46,511 bases of DNA from Burkholderiales bacterium (GTDB taxonomy: Bacteria > Pseudomonadota > Gammaproteobacteria > Burkholderiales > Burkholderiaceae_C): assembly GCA_025358485.1 (NCBI GenBank), contig JANYJJ010000211.1:1-46511 (forward strand). Direction: 5' to 3'. Of this stretch, positions 28,401-34,892 are shown piece after piece. A model generated the notes under the pieces. It worked only from the letters and a program-made list of their open reading frames with translations. It had not been told where the DNA came from and ran no database searches. The translations under genes were made by a program, and so were the position numbers. Position 1 is the first letter of the stretch. Each line of letters opens with the position of its first letter.

Positions 28401-28973
28401 CAGGTTTTCGCGCGTGTCTTTCAGCCGGTTCTCGGTCTCGCGGCGACGCTCTTTGTACTTCGACACGCCGGCTGCTTCCTCCAAAAACAAGCGCAGTTCT
28501 TCGGGCTTGCTTTCAATGATGCGGCTGATGGTGCCTTGGCCAATGATGGCGTAGGCGCGTGGGCCCAGGCCGGTGCCAAGGAACACGTCTTGCACATCGC
28601 GGCGGCGCACGGGTTGGTTGTTGATGTAGTAGCTGCTGGTGCCGTCGCGCGTGAGCACGCGCTTCACCGCAATCTCAGCAAACTGATTCCACTGCCCACC
28701 GGCGCGGCCGTCTTCGTTGCCGAAGGCCAACTCCACACTGGCGCGGCTGGCTGGTTTGCGGTTGCCCGAGCCGTTGAAGATCACGTCCTGCATCGACTCG
28801 CCGCGCAGCTCGCTCGCCTTGCTTTCCCCGAGCACCCAACGCACCGCGTCCATGATGTTGGACTTGCCGCAACCATTGGGGCCCACCACGCCCACCAATT
28901 GACCGGGCAGTTGAAAGTTGGTGGGTTCAGCGAACGACTTGAAGCCGGACAGCTTGATGGAATTCAGGCGCAT
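25449..28973 (-). CDS. smc: Chromosome segregation ATPase SMC
   Basis: This 1174-residue SMC protein is the core of the condensin complex that compacts and separates chromosomes with ScpA and ScpB. Walker A is GPNGCGKSN (residues 31-39). A long coiled coil runs from about 165 to 500, and the hinge lies around 500-650 (KPWLAKHGLESLQGLWTRI; GEVIMTREGHTVSQF). A second coiled coil follows to about 1010, then the ABC signature LSGGEKALTAIALVFA and Walker B FCLLDEVDAPLDDANTERY. The length is normal. It is divergent from queF and upstream of zipA and ligA on the same strand, with only 76 bp to zipA. Long open frames on the opposite strand are shadows. Confidence 0.97.
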   Translation of the reverse strand: MRLNSIKLSGFKSFAEPTNFQLPGQLVGVVGPNGCGKSNIMDAVRWVLGESKASELRGESMQDVIFNGSGNRKPASRASVELAFGNEDGRAGGQWNQFAEIAVKRVLTRDGTSSYYINNQPVRRRDVQDVFLGTGLGPRAYAIIGQGTISRIIESKPEELRLFLEEAAGVSKYKERRRETENRLKDTRENLTRVDDILRELNSNLDKLEKQAEVATQYRGLQEQGTLKLHQLWFLKHRDASAEQLRVTKEVQAAVTALEARTAELRHGEAELETIRQAHYAASDELHTSQGFLAEAALEVSRLEERIRYVVEGRQRAEAQLIELKAQSQHWAERQAQAQEELERTAENIAGADEQSEVLAAQAEEQAANQPVLEEAVRAAQAAANEQRTVVAGVQQQIQVLASESRNVEDQNNRLGVRREKLVAEKQQLAAPDMQRLNELKQQFAVAEETQSVADARLEELNTQAPLTEEDRRHRQAQANAEGGRLTELSARLEALRALQEKVQTEGKLKPWLAKHGLESLQGLWTRIHIESGWETALESALRERINALEVGRIESVRAFASDAPPAKLAFYTPPQAAIANSHQTLPRLSDLLRLVGVGEAGLKALLNDWLEGVYTAAHMDEALAARSKLSHGEVIMTREGHTVSQFAVAFYAPDSEQAGMLARAQEIENLGRQLRAQTLISEESRSALVRAEAAYTDTAQRLVVARREATEAQSRAHQLQVELLRLSQQAEQTSSRRGQLDDELAEINGQQEELAERRATGEGRFEELDMQLATTQERHADLDEAVINGERKLSDAREQLRALERKAQEAQFSSRSLAARRSELQRGIDAALQQVAVNQKTEASLSEELARLTDASAQVGLQAALALRLTRETALGAKRSEYDDLTLRLCRADEQRMAHEQSLQPLRDQITKLQLEEQAAQLGGAQYLEQLVAVAVDMDVLAQGIETGAVKLHGLQSEIDRITRDINALGAVNLAALDELTASTERKTFLDAQYADLNEAITTLQDAIHKIDLETRDLLSSTFDQVNLHFGRMFPSLFGGGNAKLVMTGDEILDSGVQVMAHPPGKKNSTIHLLSGGEKALTAIALVFAIFQLNPAPFCLLDEVDAPLDDANTERYAKLVKEMAKGTQFLFISHNKIAMEMAEQLIGVTMQEQGVSRIVTVDMEVAVQLAEAA

Positions 28974-29071
28974 GGGCTGGGCAATATTTGCCTACGGCCT
29001 GACCTGGACAAGGTGGCGTAAGTCATTGATTTATTTGAGGAAATGCGAATTTTATGCAAATCCTGAAGAGG

Positions 29072-29089
29072 CGCGATGATAGCATCGCG
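29072..29089 (+). other. Stem-loop in the queF leader
   Basis: CGCGATG-ATAG-CATCGCG forms a perfect 7-bp stem with a 4-nt loop between smc and queF. It would lie in the 5' untranslated RNA if queF starts at 29123. It does not match a preQ1 riboswitch as I know the consensus, and no T-run follows. Confidence 0.5.
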
Positions 29090-29122
29090 ACCTTCCAAAA
29101 CAGCTCTCCAAACGTGACCGCC

Positions 29123-29635
29123 ATGGCCAAGACTGCCGCTCTGAAAACCGCTACAAAACCCGCGCTGAAAACTTCCTTTCAATCGACATCAACCGAGCGC
29201 GCCAAGCCCGCCACACCGCCCTCCGTGCCGAGCAAAAAACTTGATGTTTTTGCCAACCCCAGCGCCCACCGCGACTACGTCATTCAGTTTCAAATTCCCG
29301 AGTTCACCTGCCACTGCCCGCTGACCGGCCAGCCCGACTTTGCCGCCTTCACCATCGACATCGTGGCCGACAAACTATGCGTCGAACTCAAGAGCCTGAA
29401 GATGTACATGTGGAGCTTCCGCAATGAAGGCGCCTTCCACGAAAAGGTCACCAACGACATCCTGGACGACATCGTGAAAGCCACCCATCCGCGTTTTGCA
29501 CGCATCACCGCCAAGTGGTACGTGCGCGGCGGCATTTACACCAACGTGGTGGCCGAGCACCGCAAAAAAGGCTGGAAGCCGCAAGCCGTCGTGTTGATGC
29601 CTGAGCATCCGGTGGCGACCGGGCTGTTGGGCTGA
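29123..29635 (+). CDS. queF: NADPH-dependent 7-cyano-7-deazaguanine reductase (preQ1 synthase)
   Basis: QueF reduces the nitrile preQ0 to the amine preQ1 in queuosine synthesis for tRNA. The unimodular form is seen here: catalytic Cys in [14 protein letters not shown] (about residue 65), the QueF signature [20 protein letters not shown] and [16 protein letters not shown]. The start is uncertain. The ATG at 29123 gives 170 residues, still about 30 more than the family core, because of a Lys/Thr/Pro-rich leader; an upstream ATG at 29054 would add 23 more and cover the stem-loop. I prefer 29123. Confidence 0.94.
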   Translation: MAKTAALKTATKPALKTSFQSTSTERAKPATPPSVPSKKLDVFANPSAHRDYVIQFQIPEFTCHCPLTGQPDFAAFTIDIVADKLCVELKSLKMYMWSFRNEGAFHEKVTNDILDDIVKATHPRFARITAKWYVRGGIYTNVVAEHRKKGWKPQAVVLMPEHPVATGLLG

Positions 29636-29639
29636 ACGC

Positions 29640-30107
29640 TTGGTCAGCCTGAGCACATTGACCGCCCCAACGCTGGCTGAACCGCCAGCGCGCACCCGCC
29701 CAACTTATCAAAAGTTCGACGTGCAAGCCCGCCCGAGCAGCATCGACGGCCTGGGCGTGTTTGCGCAAGAAGTCATCCCCAAGCTCAAGAAAATCGGCGA
29801 AATACGCGGCGAATCCATCAGCGTGTCAGACGCCCGCATCCGCGCTACGCGCCACGAGCGCATCATGATTGTTGAGGTGTCAAGCAAACGCGCCATCGAC
29901 TTCACCAAGTCAAGCGACCCCATGCGCTACACCAACCATTCCTGCGCGCCCAACGCGCGCCTGTGCATACGCCAAGGACGGGTTGAGTTTTACGCGCTGC
30001 GCAGCATCGAAGTGGACGAAGAAATCACCGTGAACTACGGCGAAACGCACCACGAAGGCAGGTTGGTTTGCCAGTGTGGCGCGGCGGGGTGTGTGGGGCG
30101 GATTTGA
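29640..30107 (+). CDS. SET-domain protein (putative protein lysine methyltransferase)
   Basis: This 155-residue protein is made almost entirely of a SET domain, the fold of S-adenosylmethionine-dependent lysine methyltransferases. SSIDGLGVFAQEVIPK is the opening strand-turn, TNHSCAPNARL the pseudoknot motif with Asn99, His100 and Cys102, and DEEITVNYGE the catalytic Tyr segment (Tyr133). The zinc-binding post-SET cysteines are in LVCQCGAAGCVG (144, 146, 151). The frame starts at a TTG (29640 or 29658) 4 bp or more after the queF stop, with no ATG available. Its substrate in a bacterium is unknown; ribosomal or DNA-binding proteins are possible. Confidence 0.88.
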   Translation: MVSLSTLTAPTLAEPPARTRPTYQKFDVQARPSSIDGLGVFAQEVIPKLKKIGEIRGESISVSDARIRATRHERIMIVEVSSKRAIDFTKSSDPMRYTNHSCAPNARLCIRQGRVEFYALRSIEVDEEITVNYGETHHEGRLVCQCGAAGCVGRI

Positions 30108-30150
30108 GTTGGTCAGGGCGGCTGTTCGCCGCACCTCACTGCCAACGCGG

Positions 30151-31314
30151 TCAGCCCTCGCCTTCCAACGCCTTCTTCTCCCGCCAAATTTCCTGCACAA
30201 ACGGGTCGGTGATGCCGTACATACCGTGTCCCCTGCGCATGATGAGGTTGGCGGCCAGAAGCTCGTTTACGACGGGTTGAGTTTCTTCGACGCGAACGGT
30301 TCTGCCAACGGTTTTGGTGTAGTCGGCTGCGGCCTCGGCGGAAAACAAACCGCGCGCATCACCGTCGGTGGCTGCGATGCGCTCGAAAATCGCGGTGGCC
30401 AAGCTGCCGAGCTGCTCGACTTTCATCAGGTCAATGTCAGCTGCGGTCGAACGAAGTGTTTCGGCGATCACCGGCAAATGCTCGTCGGGATTGCCGCCAG
30501 GCGGCAAGTGGCGATTCAACTGTCGAAGCGCCTTGAGCAGCTCTTCTGGCCGGTTGCCCAGCGTGGCAAACGCTTGGTTCGTGACCGCAGGCGACGGCAA
30601 GTGTTGCGCACCCTCCTGAACCAGTCTTGTCAATAAATGCTGGACGTAGTCTGTGCCGAGAACGGGGTAGGGCAGCGAGTTGGCACCCGCAAATGCTTGG
30701 TTCCTGCGCGCGGTCAGCTCGCTCACCAAGGCGCGGTGTGAGCCAGTTCCGATGAAGATGAAATGCCCCTGCGTTCCAGGGCGGGGATTGACGGCGTCGC
30801 GAGCCGATTTGATCGCCAGCAGCATTTGGTTGCCGTCGTCTGACGTGATGGCATGCTGCACTTCGTCAACGATCAACACCACATCGGTTTTGGCTTGGTC
30901 GACGACTTCAGTGAGCGCCTGCGCCAGCGTGGGTCCGCCTTTCAGACCCAGGTTGTCGAGCTTGAACCCGAACTTGAATCCGAGCGCGGCGACATCAACG
31001 CCGCCCACCCGTTTTAGCCTTTGCAGCATGCTCGACGCGGGGGTTTGAAGCTCTGCCAACGACTTGCGCACGGCTGCGAGTACCAAAGCAGCCGGGCTGG
31101 TTTGGGTGTCGCTCCACAAGTCCACGTAAATCACGAGTGCGCCTGCATCTTCCAGCGCAGGTATGAGGTCGTTGAGCAAGAACGTGGTCTTGCCGGTGCG
31201 TCGCAGACCCGATAAAAACAAGCCGGAGCGCAGGCCTTCATCCAGAACGCCAGGCTTGAGCAGTTGCTGCGCCATTTGGGCAGCCAGTGCGGGACGGCGG
31301 TAGATGTTGCTCAT
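30151..31314 (-). CDS. AAA-family ATPase
   Basis: This 387-residue ATPase is related to the archaeal-type AAA_16/orc-like group. SGLRRTGKTTFLLN is Walker A (about 35-48), DVVLIVDEVQHAI Walker B (about 142-154), and HFIFIGTGSHRALVSEL a sensor-1-like segment. The C-terminal part looks like a winged helix (TVGRTVRVEETQPVVNELLAANLIMRRGHGMYGI). No recognisable effector domain is fused. It is a single gene, convergent with the SET gene. As with the DUF4143 ATPase in this window, its start codon sits against AT-rich repeats and lacks a Shine-Dalgarno site. Confidence 0.85.
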   Translation of the reverse strand: MSNIYRRPALAAQMAQQLLKPGVLDEGLRSGLFLSGLRRTGKTTFLLNDLIPALEDAGALVIYVDLWSDTQTSPAALVLAAVRKSLAELQTPASSMLQRLKRVGGVDVAALGFKFGFKLDNLGLKGGPTLAQALTEVVDQAKTDVVLIVDEVQHAITSDDGNQMLLAIKSARDAVNPRPGTQGHFIFIGTGSHRALVSELTARRNQAFAGANSLPYPVLGTDYVQHLLTRLVQEGAQHLPSPAVTNQAFATLGNRPEELLKALRQLNRHLPPGGNPDEHLPVIAETLRSTAADIDLMKVEQLGSLATAIFERIAATDGDARGLFSAEAAADYTKTVGRTVRVEETQPVVNELLAANLIMRRGHGMYGITDPFVQEIWREKKALEGEG

Positions 31315-31319
31315 GAATT

Positions 31320-31364
31320 AATTTCAATTATAAAATTTCAATAATTATATTCATTCAATAAAAC
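31320..31364 (-). promoter_or_regulatory. AT-rich repeats ahead of the second ATPase
   Basis: AATTTCAAT occurs at 31320-31328 and 31334-31342, 14 bp apart, in a stretch of nearly pure A+T that runs to about 31364 and directly abuts the ATPase ATG. It stands out sharply from the GC-rich surroundings. A promoter or self-binding operator is likely; which one cannot be told from sequence. Confidence 0.5.
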
Positions 31365-31430
31365 GCTCTAAAAACCAGGCGGGGATGGCGGCGGCAGTAC
31401 GAGCGCCAAAGGCCTTCTGCAACCCGCGGG

Positions 31431-32564
31431 TCAAACCACCGGCACCCCAAACGACATTGCAGCCAAACCCGCGCGCAACGCTTCCTTCTGCCCCGCCTGC
31501 TTCTGCCCCGCCTGCTTATGGCCGACTTTTTTGGCCACGCTGTTCCTCACCACCAGCTCCGCGCCCACCAAAATCTTGACCGCCGGTTCGCGAACTTTGG
31601 AGCTGATGTTCTCGGCGAGTAAAGTAATGGCGAGGCTGCCGATTTTTCGTTTGGAGACGTCGATGGTGGTCAGCGGCGGGTCCATGGTCGCGCTCATGGG
31701 CAGGTTGTCGAAGCCGATGATGGACAGGTCTTGCGGGATGCGGATGTCAAATTCGCGCAAAGCTTTGATGCAGCCGTAGGTGATGACGTCGTTGGTGCAA
31801 ACGTAGCCGTGCGGCACCACCAAGCCTGAGCGCAGCAGGGCCAGCATGTCGCGATAAGCACCTTCGTAGGTTGAGTCCACCACGACGATGTCGCTGGGCC
31901 CACAGCTCAAGCCTAAGCGCTTCATGCCTTCGACGAAGGCTTCGTGTCGCAGATGGAAGTTGGTGGTTTGCACATTGCTGGCAATGAAGCCAATGTTGCG
32001 AAAACCGCGGCCTGCAAAGTGCGCCAGCGCTTTGAACACGGCGTCTTTGTTGTTCATGTTGACGAAGTTGCATTCGAGCAAATCGTAGGAGGTGTCGATG
32101 ACCACCAGCGGCACTGTCACGGCGTCAAATAGCTTCACGTCGGCTTCGCTCAACTCGGTGCCCAGCACGACCACGCCGCTCAGGTCGGCTCCTTTCAACG
32201 AAGCCACGATGTCCGGCAACGGCGTGCCTTCAAAGCTGACCACTTCCAACGCGTAGCCGCAGGCGGCGGCTTGTTTGGACATGCCGTCGATATAGTCGGA
32301 AATGAAGGTGTTGTGGTCTCGGTTGACGGTGGAGCCGTGTTTCGCGATTTTCAAAAATCGCAAGGTTTCCAGCCGCGCGGCGCTTGATGCCTTTGGCGGC
32401 TTGACCACCTTGGACGGGCGCGCCTCGTAGTTCAAATCGGCCGCGGCGGTCAGCACGCGTTGACGCGTCTCCAACGAGATAGCGCCTTTGCCGTTCAGCA
32501 CCAATGACACGGTGGCCGCCGACACCTGCGCTCGTTCCGCCACGTCCCGAACTGTTGACGCCAT
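31431..32564 (-). CDS. LacI-family transcriptional regulator
   Basis: This 377-residue repressor has the LacI helix-turn-helix at its start (STVRDVAERAQVSAATVSLVLNGKG) with hinge ADLNYEARPS, followed by a periplasmic-binding-protein-like sugar domain. It is divergent from the polyol transporter cluster and almost certainly controls it and itself. Matching TTTAGTAAATT sites lie near both starts. The C-terminus is extended by a Lys/Gln-rich tail with a duplicated GQKQA unit, encoded by a 15-bp tandem repeat. Confidence 0.93.
   Translation of the reverse strand: MASTVRDVAERAQVSAATVSLVLNGKGAISLETRQRVLTAAADLNYEARPSKVVKPPKASSAARLETLRFLKIAKHGSTVNRDHNTFISDYIDGMSKQAAACGYALEVVSFEGTPLPDIVASLKGADLSGVVVLGTELSEADVKLFDAVTVPLVVIDTSYDLLECNFVNMNNKDAVFKALAHFAGRGFRNIGFIASNVQTTNFHLRHEAFVEGMKRLGLSCGPSDIVVVDSTYEGAYRDMLALLRSGLVVPHGYVCTNDVITYGCIKALREFDIRIPQDLSIIGFDNLPMSATMDPPLTTIDVSKRKIGSLAITLLAENISSKVREPAVKILVGAELVVRNSVAKKVGHKQAGQKQAGQKEALRAGLAAMSFGVPVV
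31486..31515 (-). repeat. 15-bp tandem duplication in the LacI-family gene
   Basis: TTCTGCCCCGCCTGC is repeated twice end to end at 31486-31500 and 31501-31515 and encodes the HKQAGQKQAGQK part of the C-terminal tail. The frame is kept. Confidence 0.85.
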
Positions 32565-32587
32565 TGCACTTTCCCTTTGAGTTTTTG

Positions 32588-32598
32588 TTTAGTAAATT
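32588..32598. promoter_or_regulatory. Candidate LacI-type operator near the regulator start
   Basis: TTTAGTAAATT contains the odd palindrome TTTA-G-TAAA. It lies 24 bp upstream of the LacI-family start codon. An identical 11-mer is at 32736-32746. Autoregulation is inferred from position and symmetry. Confidence 0.55.
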
Positions 32599-32735
32599 GT
32601 AGGGCGATTTGGCGTCGAAATGATGCGTTCATAGCCTGAAAACAGGCCAGCTGTGCACGCCGCTTACCCCGTAGTTACAGTTCAATTCACCCCGGGTTTT
32701 TCCTGATTTTGCTCAGGCCACAGGCACTTAGCATC

Positions 32736-32746
32736 TTTAGTAAATT
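32736..32746. promoter_or_regulatory. Candidate LacI-type operator near the transporter start
   Basis: An identical TTTAGTAAATT lies 36 bp ahead of the first permease start and 148 bp from its twin; the spacing would allow looping. A weaker relative, TTCAGTAACTAAA, follows at about 32767. Confidence 0.55.
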
Positions 32747-32781
32747 AAGCCGCGTATTCCCGCACATTCAGTAACTAAAAG

Positions 32782-33756
32782 ATGACCCGCGACCCGCAAC
32801 TGTTGTTCCTGATCGGCATCAACTTGTTTGTGTTGGCCGTGGGCGCAGCCATTTCAAAAGGCGCATTCATCGACCCCTACAACCTGCAATCGATGGCGGG
32901 CCAGTTGCCCGAACTCGGTTTGCTGGCCATCGGCGTGATGCTGGCCATGTCGTCAGGAAACGGCGGCATCGACCTGTCGGGCATCGCTTTGGCCAACCTC
33001 GCGGGCGTGACCTCGGCAACGCTGCTGCAAGGCCAAGTGAGCGCCGAAGAAGCGCCGGTGCTGTTCACCCTTTTATTTATCGCGCTGGCTTTGTGCGTAG
33101 GCGCGATGGGCGGCATCTTCAACGGCCTGCTCATCGCCAAGCTGGGCCTCACACCCATCCTGTGCACCTTGGGAACTCAGTTGCTTTTCACCGGTCTGGC
33201 GGTGGTGATTTCTGGCGGGCCGTCGGTGCGCGTGGGCAGCGCCGAACCACTCATGCACATCGGCAGCGGGCTGTTGTTGGGCGTGCCAATTTCGTTTTTG
33301 ATCTTCGCAGCGGTGGCGCTGTTGGTGGGCTTGCTGCTCAAGTTCAGCCCCTTCGGCATCCGTCTATTTTTGATGGGCACCAACCCCAAGGCGGCCCTTT
33401 ACGCCGGGTTTTCACAAGTGCGTTTGCTGGTCGCCACTTACGGCTTGTCGGGCTTGCTGGCCGCCCTGGCGGGTGTGTTGATTGCCTCGCGCAACGTCAA
33501 TGTGAAGTGGGACTACGGACAGTCGTATTTGCTCATTGCCATCCTGATCACGGTGATGGCGGGCGTCAAACCCGAAGGCGGTTACGGCCGAATGATTTGC
33601 CTGTTTCTGTCGGCCACAGCCTTGCAGTTGCTTTCCAGCATGCTGAATTTTGCAAACTTTTCTAACTTCTTTCGCGACTGCGCTTGGGGCCTTTTGTTGC
33701 TGGTTTTTTTGGCCGTCGGTCGCTACGATCTTCGCCGTTTGTTTCAGCGCCGGTAG
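32782..33756 (+). CDS. Sugar/polyol ABC importer permease, RbsC-like (first)
   Basis: This 324-residue permease of the ribose-type (CUT2) family has 8-10 hydrophobic segments. NLFVLAVGAAISKGAFIDPYNLQSM, VMLAMSSGNGGIDLSGIALANLAGVTSA and LSGLLAALAGVLIASRNVNVKWDYGQSYLLIAILITVMAG match RbsC landmarks. It is the first gene of the cluster and the partner of the second permease at 36485. The importer probably works as a heterodimer, unlike classical RbsC homodimers. Its ATG has only a weak AAAAG ribosome binding site. Confidence 0.9.
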   Translation: MTRDPQLLFLIGINLFVLAVGAAISKGAFIDPYNLQSMAGQLPELGLLAIGVMLAMSSGNGGIDLSGIALANLAGVTSATLLQGQVSAEEAPVLFTLLFIALALCVGAMGGIFNGLLIAKLGLTPILCTLGTQLLFTGLAVVISGGPSVRVGSAEPLMHIGSGLLLGVPISFLIFAAVALLVGLLLKFSPFGIRLFLMGTNPKAALYAGFSQVRLLVATYGLSGLLAALAGVLIASRNVNVKWDYGQSYLLIAILITVMAGVKPEGGYGRMICLFLSATALQLLSSMLNFANFSNFFRDCAWGLLLLVFLAVGRYDLRRLFQRR

Positions 33757-33832
33757 CCGTTTGTTAACTCGTCGATGCAGCCCCCTCCTGCACCGAAGAA
33801 TGCGTCCTGAGGGTTCAACCATTGGAGACATC

Positions 33833-34861
33833 ATGAAACTCACTTCTTCTTTTTCTAAGACAACTGCATCACGGTCGTTCAAAGTTGGTTTGCTCAGCGT
33901 GGCACTGGCCGCAGCCTTCGGAACCGTGGTGGCACAAGACAAACCCGTCATCGCCACCGTGGTCAAGATCAGCGGCATTCCTTGGTTCGACCGCATGGAG
34001 GTGGGCGTCAAAGAATTTGCCAGCACCACGCCCACTGTCAGCGCCAGCCAAAGCGGCCCCGCCACAGCAGACGCGGCCCAGCAACTCAAAATCATTGACG
34101 ACCTGGTCGCCAAAAAAGTGAGCGCCCTGGCCGTGGTGCCGATGGACCCGGCGGTGATTGAAGGCGTGCTCAAACGCGCCATGGACCGCGGCATCGTGGT
34201 GGTCACGCACGAAGCCGACAACCAAAAAAACACCAACGCCAACATCGAAGCCTTTGACAACGCGGCCTACGGCACGGCGCTGAATGAAAGGCTGGCTGCT
34301 TGCATGGGCAAGGCTGGCAAGTGGACATCGTTTGTCGGATCTTTGGGCAGCCGCACGCACTTGCAGTGGGTGGATGCCGGTGCCGCCAACGCCAAAAAGT
34401 ACGCCGGCATGACGCTGGTGGACGCGAAGAACGAATCCTTCGACGACGCCAACAAAACGTATGAGAAAGCCAAAGAAGTTTTGCGCAAGCACCCCGACCT
34501 CAAAGGCTTTCAAAGCTCGGCCGGTAACGACGTGATTGGCATTGGCCGCGCCATTGAAGAGGCCGGTTTGGTGGGCAAGGTTTGCTTGGTGGGCACGGGC
34601 CTGCCCACGCCGTCCGCCAAGCTTTTGGAGTCGGGTGCCATCACCGCCATCGGCTTCTGGGACCCGAAAGACGCAGGCTTGGCCATGAACAAAGCGGCCA
34701 AGATGCTGCTTGAGAAGAAGCCCCTCACCGACGGCATCAACTTGGGTGTGAAGGGCTACGAAAAAGTCAGCGTGACCAAGGGCCCAGGCGGTGGCTTGCT
34801 GTTGGTGGGCAACGCCATGGTGATTGCCGACAAGGCAACCTACAAGAACTTCTTGTTCTGA
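33833..34861 (+). CDS. Sugar/polyol periplasmic binding protein, RbsB-like
   Basis: This 342-residue binding protein starts at the ATG at 33833, preceded by TTGGAGACATC, a good ribosome binding site; the frame is open upstream but that stretch overlaps the permease gene. Residues 1-34 form a signal peptide ending VVAQDK. PVIATVVKISGIPWFDRMEVGVKEF and LVAKKVSALAVVPMDPAVIEGVLKRAMDRGIVVVTHEAD are typical of the rhamnose/autoinducer/ribose type of type I binding proteins. It is encoded between the two permeases, an order known from several carbohydrate clusters. The ligand is probably a sugar or sugar alcohol. Confidence 0.9.
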   Translation: MKLTSSFSKTTASRSFKVGLLSVALAAAFGTVVAQDKPVIATVVKISGIPWFDRMEVGVKEFASTTPTVSASQSGPATADAAQQLKIIDDLVAKKVSALAVVPMDPAVIEGVLKRAMDRGIVVVTHEADNQKNTNANIEAFDNAAYGTALNERLAACMGKAGKWTSFVGSLGSRTHLQWVDAGAANAKKYAGMTLVDAKNESFDDANKTYEKAKEVLRKHPDLKGFQSSAGNDVIGIGRAIEEAGLVGKVCLVGTGLPTPSAKLLESGAITAIGFWDPKDAGLAMNKAAKMLLEKKPLTDGINLGVKGYEKVSVTKGPGGGLLLVGNAMVIADKATYKNFLF

Positions 34862-34892
34862 ACCGCGCCAGCAAAGAGAAAACCACGCTGAC

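Noticed and set aside
26811-29021. Long open frame of 736 codons on the plus strand
   Set aside because: It is antisense to smc, which has full motif support on the minus strand; the antisense translation has no recognisable domain and reflects the codon bias of smc.
29040-29122. preQ1 riboswitch ahead of queF
   Set aside because: The hairpin at 29072-29089 lacks the conserved preQ1 aptamer sequence, and no A-rich tail or expression platform could be found.
33780-33815. Partial dispersed repeat (GTCCTGAGGG) before the binding protein gene
   Set aside because: Only ten bases match and the CGAAGG end is absent in the expected place.
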